Assembly: GCF_003269035.1 (NCBI RefSeq)
Contig: NZ_QLTK01000027.1
Span: 1 to 64,000, forward strand
DNA from: Paraburkholderia bryophila
GTDB taxonomy: Bacteria; Pseudomonadota; Gammaproteobacteria; Burkholderiales; Burkholderiaceae
DNA length: 64,000 bases
Direction: 5' to 3'
Shown here one piece after another: positions 34,603 through 42,951 of this stretch (its first letter is position 1; the number at the start of each line of letters is the position of its first letter). The position numbers and the translations under genes were made by a program. Below the pieces are notes generated by a model. It did not search any database. It was not told where the DNA came from and was given only the letters and a program-made list of their open reading frames with translations.

Positions 34603-35346
34603 AATTTGCCTTGATGTTGAAGGCTCGAAAAACCGCCCAGCTTGCTTGGCGGTTTTTTGTTTTGGATCGGCGGTTTGTGGGCTAGCCCAATGAGCGCTGC
34701 GCAGATCGCGCAATCTTTGTCGCCGACTACGGCATCCCTATCGAATCAGCCCACCGAACTCGGTCGGCGCACGCGAGACATCAGCGAATCTCGCTATCTT
34801 TCATCCGACGACGCCCCACCTCGGCGAGTTCACAACGCCCGCCAAGATAAATCCTGGCAGCAGGCTTCCGCGCTGTCGCCGCGCAAAATGACGACACCCG
34901 TCGCTCTAATAAGTCGATGCAATCCGATCAATATCTGCGCCGAGCGATTATTTATCTCGCCGCCACTCAGCCATCTCATCTTAATAATAAGAAGAAATTC
35001 AAACCATTAAAAGATAGGCAAAGAAGCTTGCGCTATGAATAAACCCGGAATAATATTGAATCCAACCAAACGCCTGCCGGATATATTTCGGCATGCAAAT
35101 CAAACTCAATCAGTAGCCTTGCGATGAGAGCCAGCCCAGCAGGCGGTTCGGTACGGCTACGCCGTCCCACCGTGCGTTGCAGTCCGCGAGACGGATTTAA
35201 CCAGGAAATTTAGTTTAATACTTTGAGCTTTAAACCAATCTGATAAGGCTTCGCGACTTTCCAAGAAATTCCTATTAACAGCTTCGCAAATTAAGACTCA
35301 CATTCAATTCAGCTCATCTGAACAAGATCTACGCTTTACTCGGCCA
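34603..35346. other. tRNA-Pro to tssA intergenic region
   Basis: After the tRNA terminator, about 690 bases precede tssA. The second half (34900-35346) is clearly richer in A and T than the flanking core genes. No convincing gene, sigma54 promoter or direct repeat of the tRNA 3' end is visible. TTTAATACT near 35214-35222 could serve as a -10, but without a clear -35. The T6SS promoter is presumably here. Confidence 0.5.
34628..34658 (+). terminator. Intrinsic terminator of tRNA-Pro
   Basis: ACCGCC (34632-34637) pairs with GGCGGT (34648-34653), extended by an A-run and T-run on either side, and followed by further T residues. Confidence 0.85.
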
Positions 35347-36546
35347 ATGCATCCCATCAAGCTCGCCCCCGCCTATGCGATTAATCCCATCAATTTCGAG
35401 CACCCTTGTGGCGCCGATCTGGAATACGACGCTGAATTCATCGCGTTGCAGCAGATTGCAGCGGGCAGTCGCGAGCAACAATTTGGCGACACGCTGATTC
35501 CAGCCATCGCGCCGGACTGGCGGCGCGTGGCGGCGTTGGCGATCGCGTTGCTCGAAAGATCGATCGACGTGCGCCTCTTCGCACTATTGACGCTGGCCTG
35601 GACCGCCATTGAGGGCCTTGAAGGCTACGCGAAAGGCATTTCGCTAACGGCAGACGCGCTCGACCAATTTTGGGGGCCTATTCATCCTCAGCTTCAGGCG
35701 GCCGGTGAGTTCGATCCACTTCCGCGGCTGAACGCATTGGCCGCATTCACGGATCGCGAGACGCTTGGCCACGCGGCACGCGGGGCCACGTTGCTGCACT
35801 GGCGGCTGGGCCCGTTATCCCTGCGGGACGCGGCGGCCATTCTCGAAGGAAAGCCGGCTTTGGCTGCAAACACGGCTTCCTTGTCCAACGCCGAGCTGCA
35901 GGCGGAGTTGCGCTCGGTGCTGCGTGGCGCGTCCGGCGAACTCGCCGTTGTACGGCAAGTGCTCGATGCCATTGAACGCATCTCCGGGCACGTCTCGGTG
36001 AATCTGAACGACACGTGGGTGCCGGATTCCAGCGCCGTTGAACATCCACTGCGCTTAGTCTCGCAAGCGGCCCACAACCCGGAGGGCGCGAACCTGCTGT
36101 CGGTCACCGACCATCATCAATTCCGGCGAGCTACGAATATCCGATCCGAACAAGGTGAAGAGGCGTATTTACGTCAGGGGCCCGTCCAGGACGAGCGTTC
36201 CACTCGGTCGACCGTCGCAACCGGGCGGATTCAGCACTGCGATCCCGAACCTGCGTCGGCATCGGCATCGCTATCCGCACACGACGTCGACGGCCTCCTC
36301 GAACCCTCCACCGGCCCCATCGTGCTCCGTTCACGCCACGACGCCCTGCTCGCACTCGACAGTGTATGTCGCTACCTGGAGCGCACGGAGCCCGGCCATC
36401 CCGCGCCTCTGCTACTACGCCGCGCGCAGCGTCTGATGCACATGAACTTCTACGAAATCGTGCGCGACATGGCGCCTGCCGCGTTGCCACAACTCGACGC
36501 TCTCGCGGGTGAGACGCAGCGACCCACCGCTAATCCAGGCAACTGA
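35347..36546 (+). CDS. tssA: Type VI secretion protein TssA (ImpA N-terminal domain)
   Basis: Cap/assembly protein that helps start and guide tail-sheath polymerisation in T6SS. The 399-residue protein has the ImpA N-terminal domain (about 10-130; PCGADLEYDAEF at 20-31 and the DWRRVAALAIALLE segment), a variable middle, and a C-terminal helical part with APLLLRRAQRLMHMNFYEIV (about 355-374). It is the first gene of the cluster and 51 bases precede tssB. No strong Shine-Dalgarno site is visible before its ATG. Confidence 0.92.
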   Translation: MHPIKLAPAYAINPINFEHPCGADLEYDAEFIALQQIAAGSREQQFGDTLIPAIAPDWRRVAALAIALLERSIDVRLFALLTLAWTAIEGLEGYAKGISLTADALDQFWGPIHPQLQAAGEFDPLPRLNALAAFTDRETLGHAARGATLLHWRLGPLSLRDAAAILEGKPALAANTASLSNAELQAELRSVLRGASGELAVVRQVLDAIERISGHVSVNLNDTWVPDSSAVEHPLRLVSQAAHNPEGANLLSVTDHHQFRRATNIRSEQGEEAYLRQGPVQDERSTRSTVATGRIQHCDPEPASASASLSAHDVDGLLEPSTGPIVLRSRHDALLALDSVCRYLERTEPGHPAPLLLRRAQRLMHMNFYEIVRDMAPAALPQLDALAGETQRPTANPGN

Positions 36547-36597
36547 CCCAACCCACGAGCTGCGACCAGCCGAAACCACGAGGGAGCACAAGTCAAC

Positions 36598-37143
36598 ATG
36601 ATCCATTCGAACGCATCGAAAGCAAAAGCCACCGGGCAGAAATTCATCGCGAGAAATCGGGCGCCGCGCGTGCAGATCGAATACGACGTCGAGGTGTACG
36701 GCAGCGAGCGCAAAGTGGAAATTCCCTTCGTGGTGGGCGTCATCGCCGACCTTGCCGGCAAATCCACCCGGCCTCTGCCCGGTCTCGAAGAGCGCAAATT
36801 CATGGAAATCGACGTCGACAACTTCGACGACCGGCTCAAGTCGGTCCAGCCGCGTGTCGCGCTTCAGGTCTCGAACGACATTGCCGGCCACGGCATGCTC
36901 GCTGCTGAACTCACCTTCGAGTGCATGGCTGATTTCTCGCCCGCCAGGATCGCGCGCCAGGTGCCCGCGCTCGACCAGTTGCTGCAGGCGCGCGCGCAAT
37001 TGTCGAATCTGCTCTCCTACATGGACGGCAAAAGCGGCGCGGAAGCGTTGCTCACCGAGGCGTTGAAAAACCCAACGTTACTGAAAGCGCTCGCCGATCC
37101 CGCTGTCCCAGCCGAACCGGAAAGCGACATAGCCACCAGATAG
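36598..37143 (+). CDS. tssB: T6SS contractile sheath small subunit TssB (VipA)
   Basis: Forms the contractile sheath together with TssC. The 181-residue length is typical. Family segments are RVQIEYDVEVYGSERKVEIP (about 24-43), PFVVGVIADLAG (about 43-54) and the helical C-terminal LLQARAQLSNLLSYMDGK (about 128-145) that interlocks with TssC. Confidence 0.96.
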   Translation: MIHSNASKAKATGQKFIARNRAPRVQIEYDVEVYGSERKVEIPFVVGVIADLAGKSTRPLPGLEERKFMEIDVDNFDDRLKSVQPRVALQVSNDIAGHGMLAAELTFECMADFSPARIARQVPALDQLLQARAQLSNLLSYMDGKSGAEALLTEALKNPTLLKALADPAVPAEPESDIATR

Positions 37144-37213
37144 ACGGCCGACAAAAAATGCGCGCTGCGCCAGCGTGCACGACCTCGACTCAGCATCGCT
37201 TTCGGAGATCACC

Positions 37214-38728
37214 ATGACCCTCGCACAGTTTGTCACCCAGCCGTCGGCCAGTCCCCCGCTCACGGCCGAACATTTTTCAGCCGTACTGATGAGGGAATTC
37301 AATCCGCGCACCGAGCAAACTCAACAGGCCATTGACGGCGCGGTCAGAACGCTGGCGCTGCAGGCACTGGAAAACGCAGTCGTCATGTCGGACGACGCGT
37401 ACCAGACAATCCAGACGGTGATCGCTGAAATCGACCGCAAGTTGTCGCAGCAGATCAACACCATTATTCACCACCCCGATTTCCAGCAACTCGAATCGGC
37501 GTGGCGCGGCCTGCACTATCTGGTCAACCACAGCGAAACAGACGAGTTGCTGAAGATTCGCTGCATGCCGATCAGCAAGACGGAACTGAGCCGTATGCTG
37601 AAACGCCACAAGGGCGTTGCGTGGGATCAAAGCCCCCTGTTCAAGAAGGTCTACGAGGAAGAGTACGGTCAGTTCGGCGGCGAACCGCTCGGCTGCCTCG
37701 TCGGCGACTACTACTTCGACCACAGCCCGCCGGACGTCGAAACGCTCGGCGAAATGGCCAGGATCGCCGCTGCCGCCCATTGCCCGTTCATTACGGGCGC
37801 CTCGCCGGCGGTCATGCAAATGGCGTCGTGGCAGGAGCTATCGAATCCGCGCGACCTCGGCAAGATTTTTCAGAACAGCGAGTACGCCGCGTGGCGCCAT
37901 TTGCGTGAGTCAGACGATTCCCGCTATCTCGGCCTGACCATGCCGCGATTTCTCGCACGCCTGCCGTATGGCGCGCGCGAGAATCCGGTCGACGCATTCG
38001 ACTTCGAGGAAGACACGGAGGGCGCCAATCACGAGCGCTACACATGGATCAACTCCGCGTACGCAATGGCGGCCAACATCAATCGCTCGTTCAAGTATTA
38101 CGGCTGGTGCACGTCGATTCGCGGCGTCGAATCCGGCGGCACGGTGCAGGATCTGCCCACCCACACGTTTCCCACGGACGACGGCGGTGTCGATATCAAA
38201 TGTCCGACTGAAATCGCCATCAGCGACCGGCGCGAGGCGGAACTCGCCAAAAACGGCTTCATGCCCTTCGTGCATCGCAAGAACTCCAATTGCGCGACGT
38301 TCATCGGTGCGCAATCGCTGCAGCGGCCGGCCGAATACCACGACGCCACCGCAACCGACAACGCGCAACTGGCCGCGCGTCTGCCCTATCTGTTCGCGTG
38401 CTGCCGCTTTGCTCATTACCTGAAGTGCATCGTGCGCGACAAGATCGGTTCGTTCAGGGAACGCAGCGACATGGAAGCCTGGCTGAACAACTGGATCATG
38501 AATTACGTCGACGGCGACCCGATCAACTCGTCGCAGGACACCAAGGCAAGAAAACCGTTGGCAGCAGCACAAATCGTTGTCGAAGACCTGGAGGACAACC
38601 CTGGCTACTACAGCGCCAAATTCTTCTTGCGTCCGCACTTTCAGCTGGAAGGGCTCACCGTCTCATTGCGGCTGGTTTCGAAGTTGCCCGCGCTGAAAGA
38701 CAGCGCGGCATCGCCGCAACAGTTCTGA
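37214..38728 (+). CDS. tssC: T6SS contractile sheath large subunit TssC (VipB)
   Basis: Large sheath subunit; with TssB it makes the contractile cylinder that drives the Hcp tube. The 504-residue protein begins MTLAQFVTQ at 37214, with GGAG seven bases upstream. Diagnostic segments include FQQLESAWRGLHYLV (about 94-108), EYGQFGGEPLGCLVGDY (about 151-167) and the C-terminal PGYYSAKFFLRPHFQLEGL (about 459-477). It contracts on firing and is normally recycled by ClpV, which is missing from this locus. Confidence 0.96.
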   Translation: MTLAQFVTQPSASPPLTAEHFSAVLMREFNPRTEQTQQAIDGAVRTLALQALENAVVMSDDAYQTIQTVIAEIDRKLSQQINTIIHHPDFQQLESAWRGLHYLVNHSETDELLKIRCMPISKTELSRMLKRHKGVAWDQSPLFKKVYEEEYGQFGGEPLGCLVGDYYFDHSPPDVETLGEMARIAAAAHCPFITGASPAVMQMASWQELSNPRDLGKIFQNSEYAAWRHLRESDDSRYLGLTMPRFLARLPYGARENPVDAFDFEEDTEGANHERYTWINSAYAMAANINRSFKYYGWCTSIRGVESGGTVQDLPTHTFPTDDGGVDIKCPTEIAISDRREAELAKNGFMPFVHRKNSNCATFIGAQSLQRPAEYHDATATDNAQLAARLPYLFACCRFAHYLKCIVRDKIGSFRERSDMEAWLNNWIMNYVDGDPINSSQDTKARKPLAAAQIVVEDLEDNPGYYSAKFFLRPHFQLEGLTVSLRLVSKLPALKDSAASPQQF

Positions 38729-38771
38729 ACATCGGGTCACCACATTCGCTTCATCGAAAAGGGAACAAAAA

Positions 38772-39254
38772 ATGTCAGTGGATATGTACTTGCGGGTAGA
38801 CGGCGTCACCGGCGAATCGAAAGACGCCAGCCATAAAGGGTGGATCGACATCCAGTCCTATTCGTGGGGCGCGGCGCAGCCCGGCAATATGGCAACAGGT
38901 AGCGGCGGTGGCATCGGCAAAGCCAGTTTCCACGATCTGACAGTCGAAACCTTCATGGACAAAGCCGCGCCGGCGATCCTCAAGTACTGCGCCAACGGCA
39001 GACACTTGCCACAGGTCGAGGTCTCGGTGTGTAAAGCGGGCGGCTCGCAGATCGAGTATCTGCGCATCACGCTGTCAGAGGTGCTGGTCACGTCCGTCCT
39101 GCAGAGCGCCGCGAAAACATCCGAGGCGGTGCAAGTCACCTACGCGTTCCAGGCAGCCAAGGTGAAGAAACAGTATTGGGAGCAGACCGACCAGGGCAAT
39201 CGAGGCGGCGAAAGCGTGCTCGCCTGGGACGTCAAGCAGAACCGCGAAGTTTAA
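38772..39254 (+). CDS. hcp: T6SS inner tube protein Hcp
   Basis: Hexameric ring protein forming the secreted inner tube. The 160-residue sequence has the Hcp fold signature: MYLRVDGVTGESKDASHKGW at the start, IDIQSYSWG (about 25-33), SFHDLTVETFMDKAAP (about 52-67) and the C-terminal beta strands with TYAFQAAKVKKQYWEQ. No effector domain is fused. It lies 43 bases after tssC, with its own A-rich ribosome-binding region (AAAAGGGA upstream). Confidence 0.96.
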   Translation: MSVDMYLRVDGVTGESKDASHKGWIDIQSYSWGAAQPGNMATGSGGGIGKASFHDLTVETFMDKAAPAILKYCANGRHLPQVEVSVCKAGGSQIEYLRITLSEVLVTSVLQSAAKTSEAVQVTYAFQAAKVKKQYWEQTDQGNRGGESVLAWDVKQNREV

Positions 39255-39310
39255 GCGCGCTTCCCTTCTTCAGCGAGTGGCAGGGCAATCAATCAAATGC
39301 CACTGCCCGT

Positions 39311-39901
39311 ATGGCTCTCCTGCGAGCGAGACTATCTGTGACCGAGCCTTTTTTCTTGCGCGAGCCGCTGGATTCCGCGGCACCGCGCCGTGGACCGCGT
39401 TTCGACGCTCAGCCGATGTTGCTGGATCGCCTGACAGCCCAACGTTCTCCCGCATCGAGCGGGCCGGCCGAACGCTGCGCGCCGCCACATACCGCGTTGC
39501 GCACGGCATTGCGTGAATCGATTCTGCGCGATCTCGGCTGGCTCATGAACAGTGTCCCGCTCGGCGCCATCGACAATCTCGACGCCCATCCGCACGTGCG
39601 TCGCTCGGTGGTCAATTTCGGCATGAACACGTTGTCCGGCTCGTGCGTTCCGGCCAACGGCTGGAGCCAGATCGAAGGCGCGATTCGCGACGCGATCACG
39701 CTGTTCGAGCCGCGCATTCTGGCCGACAGCATCGAGGTGCGTTGCCCCGCCGGGCCAAACGCGGCTCGACCGGGCAACACGCTGCCGCTGGAGATCAGCG
39801 GGCAGTTGTGGGCGGGCGACGTGCCGCAGGCGTTTGTGCTGCGATCGCAAGTCGAGCTCGAGAACGGCCGCATCACGTTGCACTCGCAGGGTATCGCGTA
39901 A
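39311..39901 (+). CDS. tssE: T6SS baseplate protein TssE (gp25-like)
   Basis: Baseplate wedge component related to phage gp25. From ATG 39311 it is 196 residues; the conserved part is the C-terminal 110 residues with WLMNSVPLG, VRRSVVNFGMNTLSG and the IRDAITLFEPRILADSIEV segment (gp25 EPR motif). The N-terminal 80 residues are variable and rich in Arg and Pro. An alternative start is GTG 39338; neither has a strong Shine-Dalgarno site. Its stop overlaps the tssF start by one base (TAATG). Confidence 0.9.
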   Translation: MALLRARLSVTEPFFLREPLDSAAPRRGPRFDAQPMLLDRLTAQRSPASSGPAERCAPPHTALRTALRESILRDLGWLMNSVPLGAIDNLDAHPHVRRSVVNFGMNTLSGSCVPANGWSQIEGAIRDAITLFEPRILADSIEVRCPAGPNAARPGNTLPLEISGQLWAGDVPQAFVLRSQVELENGRITLHSQGIA

Positions 39902-41781
39902 TGGATGCACGCCTGCTCGACTACTACAACCGCGAACTCGCCTATCTGCGAGAACTCGGCGCCGAGTTCGCCGAAGCGTTTCCGAACGCCGCCGGCCATC
40001 TCGGCATGCACGGCACGCGCGTGCAGGACCCGTATGTCGAGCGGCTACTGGAAGGTTTCAGCTTTCTGACCGCGCGTATTCAGTTAAAGATGGACGCCGA
40101 ATTTCCGCGCTTTTCGCAGCGGCTGCTGGAGGTCGTCTACCCGAACTATCTGGCGCCGTTGCCGTCCATGGCGATCGTCGCCGTGCAGCCCAATCTGCGT
40201 GAAGGCAGTCTGCACGACGGCTACACGTTGCCGGCCGGTACCCCGCTACGCGCGCACCTCAGCGAGGGCGAGCAGACCGCCTGCGAATTTCGCACCGCTC
40301 ATGCGCTGACCCTTTGGCCGCTACGCATGGCGGAGGTCAGGCTGCGCGGCGCGCCTACCGAGTTACCGCTGGCACGACTCAACGTTCAAGGTGAGGTACG
40401 CGCCGCGTTGACCATACGGTTTGAAGTCTGCGGCGCCGACAATCTGAGCCAGATGCCGCTCGACGCTTTGACGTTTTTCCTCGGCGGCGCGGAAAACCAG
40501 GCGCTGCCCTTGCTGGAACTGGTGCTCGCACACTGCGTCGGCGTGGTCTGCAGTGACGGCGCGCAGACCGCAGACCGTTGCTCGCTGCTCGACGACGGGG
40601 CCGTCCATCACGAAGGATTCGACGCGGCTCAGGCGTTGCTGCCTTACGGCACGCGCTCGTTCCAGGGCTATCGGCTGCTGCACGAGTACTTTGCGTTCCC
40701 GGCACGCTTCCTGTTCTTTAGCATCAGGCATCTGCGCCGGGCGTTACGCCAGATCGGCGGCACGACGTTTTCGCTGACCCTTCTGCTCGACAAGGCGGCG
40801 CCCGAACTCGAGCGCTCGGTCGACACCCGTAGTCTTGCGCTGTTCTGTACGCCGGTCATCAATCTGTTTCCGAAACGCACGGACCGCATCGCGATCACCC
40901 TGCAGCGTCACGAACATCATCTGGTGGTGGACCGTACAAGGCCGCTCGACCACGAGATCCATACCGTCGAGAAAGTGACCGGGCACCCGCAGTCGGCCGG
41001 CAGTCACTGCGAGTTTCGGCCGCTCTACGGCACGATTTCAGGCGACGCGCCAAGCGGCCACGGGCGCTATTTTTCGGTCCGTCGCGAACCTCGTATCGGT
41101 AACGCCGCGCGCGGGCAGCGACGCGGTAACGCGCCGGCCGCCTATAGCGGCAGCGAAGTGTTCCTGTCGCTGGTCGACCAGTATGACGCGCCGTTTTCGG
41201 ACGATCTAAGTCAGTTGTCGGTGGAAGCCCTCTGCACCAATCGCGACCTCGCGCCGCTGATCCCGCTTACCGACAGCAGCGATTTCAGCTTGCGTATTTC
41301 CGCCCCCGTCAGCGCCGTCAAGGTGCTGCGCGGACCCACGCCGCCGCGCCCGGCGCTGGCCGATAGCAACATCACCTGGCGGCTGATCAGTCACCTTGGT
41401 CTGAACTATCTGACGCTAACCGATCTCGACGGCGGCGAAGGCGCACACGTGCTGCGCGAGTTGCTCGAACTTTATGCGGGCGCCGCGCAAGCCGACGTGA
41501 CGCCGCAGATCCACGGGCTGCGCAGCGTTCAGGTTCAACCCGTGTACCGTCAGTTGCCGCAGCCGGGCCCGCTGATGTTCGGCCGCGGCGTAGCCGTTTC
41601 GCTGATGCTCGACGAACTGGCGTTCGCCGGCGCCAGTCCCTATCTGTTCGGCGCGGTGCTGGAGCAATTCTTCGCCCGCCATGTGTCGCTGAACAGCTTT
41701 AGCGAGCTCGCCGTGGCAACGTTGCAGCGCGGTGAAATCAGCCGGTGGGCGCCGCGTGCCGGCTGCCGTCCAATCGCATGA
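39901..41781 (+). CDS. tssF: T6SS baseplate protein TssF (ImpG/VasA)
   Basis: Large baseplate wedge protein. The 626 residues begin MDARLLDYYNRELAYLRELG, the family N-terminus, followed by EFAEAFPNAAGHLGMHG and DPYVERLLEGFSFLTARIQL (about 21-60). The C-terminal half holds the PLLFG-like segment seen as RGVAVSLMLDELAFAG. It is coupled to tssE (TAATG) and overlaps tssG by four bases (ATGA), consistent with TssF-TssG forming a stoichiometric complex. Confidence 0.95.
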   Translation: MDARLLDYYNRELAYLRELGAEFAEAFPNAAGHLGMHGTRVQDPYVERLLEGFSFLTARIQLKMDAEFPRFSQRLLEVVYPNYLAPLPSMAIVAVQPNLREGSLHDGYTLPAGTPLRAHLSEGEQTACEFRTAHALTLWPLRMAEVRLRGAPTELPLARLNVQGEVRAALTIRFEVCGADNLSQMPLDALTFFLGGAENQALPLLELVLAHCVGVVCSDGAQTADRCSLLDDGAVHHEGFDAAQALLPYGTRSFQGYRLLHEYFAFPARFLFFSIRHLRRALRQIGGTTFSLTLLLDKAAPELERSVDTRSLALFCTPVINLFPKRTDRIAITLQRHEHHLVVDRTRPLDHEIHTVEKVTGHPQSAGSHCEFRPLYGTISGDAPSGHGRYFSVRREPRIGNAARGQRRGNAPAAYSGSEVFLSLVDQYDAPFSDDLSQLSVEALCTNRDLAPLIPLTDSSDFSLRISAPVSAVKVLRGPTPPRPALADSNITWRLISHLGLNYLTLTDLDGGEGAHVLRELLELYAGAAQADVTPQIHGLRSVQVQPVYRQLPQPGPLMFGRGVAVSLMLDELAFAGASPYLFGAVLEQFFARHVSLNSFSELAVATLQRGEISRWAPRAGCRPIA

Positions 41782-42890
41782 ACCGCGCCGCTCATCCGTC
41801 GCTGCCACGCTTCTGGCAACAGGTCGCCAACGCGCCACACGCGTACGACCTCTACGCGCTGTTGCGCTGGCTCGACGCCCGCGCCGGCGCGCCGGCGCGT
41901 CTTGGACACGCAACTCATCCGGGCGACGAACCGCTGCGCATCGGCCAGCAGCCGTCGCTTGTGTTCGCACCCGCCGCGCTGGCGAGCGCAACGCCGCCGA
42001 AAGAAGGTGTACCACCGCGCTTGTCGATACACGGCTTTGGCCTGTTCGGCCCCAACGGTCCGTTACCGCTACATTTGACCGAGTACGCCCGCGACCGGGC
42101 GCGCAATCACGACGACCCTGCACTGATGGCATTCGCCGATCTGTTTCATCACCGGCTGGCGCTGCTGTTCTACCGCGCCTGGGCCGACGCGCAAGCCACC
42201 GTGAGCCTCGATCGTGGCGCGGGTGCGCGCTTCGACGCTTATGTCGCGAGCCTGATTCATCTGGGGCTGCCGTCGCAGACTCGGCGCGGCGACCTGCCGC
42301 CTCACGCCTGCCATTTCATGGCCGGCCATCTGGTGCGGCAAATCCGCAATCCGGCTGGACTTCAACAGATCCTGGAAGCGTATCTCGGCGTGCCGGTGAC
42401 GATCGTCGAGTTCGTCCCGCACTGGATTCCAGTCGAAGCGTCGCAATGCACCCGGCTGCGCGGCAGCATGGCGACCCGCAGGCTTGGCAGCGGCGCGCTA
42501 CTCGGCGTCGCCGTACGCGACGTGCAGTCGAAGTTCGAGATCAGGCTCGGCCCGTTAACGCGCGCCCAGTTTTTTGCCCTCTTGCCGCGCACGAAGCAGG
42601 CGCGCCAACTGGTGCAATGGGTGCGTCTGTACGCGGGCGTCGAATGGGCGTGGGATCTGCGGCTGATTCTTGCCGCTGACCAGGCGAGTGGCGCCAAGTT
42701 GGGCAGTAACAGCCCGCCATTGGGCTGGGGCAGTTGGCTTGGCACTTGCGCTTACGTCAGCGCCGATGCTAACGCCCCTACCAATACCAACTTCACCGCC
42801 AACACCACCGATTTCGTCTACCAGCCCGAACTATACGAAGACGAATACGAATACGAGCACGAGCACGAACCCGAAACCGAAGCCGCCTGA
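41778..42890 (+). CDS. tssG: T6SS baseplate protein TssG (ImpH/VasB) with acidic tail
   Basis: Baseplate wedge partner of TssF. The 370-residue protein has typical segments FWQQVANAPHAYDLYALLRW (about 12-31), LSIHGFGLFGPNGPLPLHLT (about 85-104) and LGLPSQTRRGDLPP. After the conserved part come Asn/Thr-rich residues and a highly acidic end of alternating Glu/Tyr/His/Asp (about 345-370), encoded by low-complexity DNA and not normal for the family. Confidence 0.93.
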   Translation: MNRAAHPSLPRFWQQVANAPHAYDLYALLRWLDARAGAPARLGHATHPGDEPLRIGQQPSLVFAPAALASATPPKEGVPPRLSIHGFGLFGPNGPLPLHLTEYARDRARNHDDPALMAFADLFHHRLALLFYRAWADAQATVSLDRGAGARFDAYVASLIHLGLPSQTRRGDLPPHACHFMAGHLVRQIRNPAGLQQILEAYLGVPVTIVEFVPHWIPVEASQCTRLRGSMATRRLGSGALLGVAVRDVQSKFEIRLGPLTRAQFFALLPRTKQARQLVQWVRLYAGVEWAWDLRLILAADQASGAKLGSNSPPLGWGSWLGTCAYVSADANAPTNTNFTANTTDFVYQPELYEDEYEYEHEHEPETEAA

Positions 42891-42951
42891 GCCTCTCCCG
42901 AAACCGACCTCCCCGCGCGCCCGTTACTCACGAGACTTCACGAAACCTGTC

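Noticed and set aside
34642..35010. A 122-residue plus-strand frame after tRNA-Pro
   Set aside because: It begins inside the tRNA terminator, has no ribosome-binding site, and the sequence shows no gene-like codon pattern.
42735..42755. TGGCAC followed by TTGC inside tssG, resembling a sigma54 promoter
   Set aside because: The two elements are directly adjacent instead of being separated by about five bases, and the site is inside a gene.
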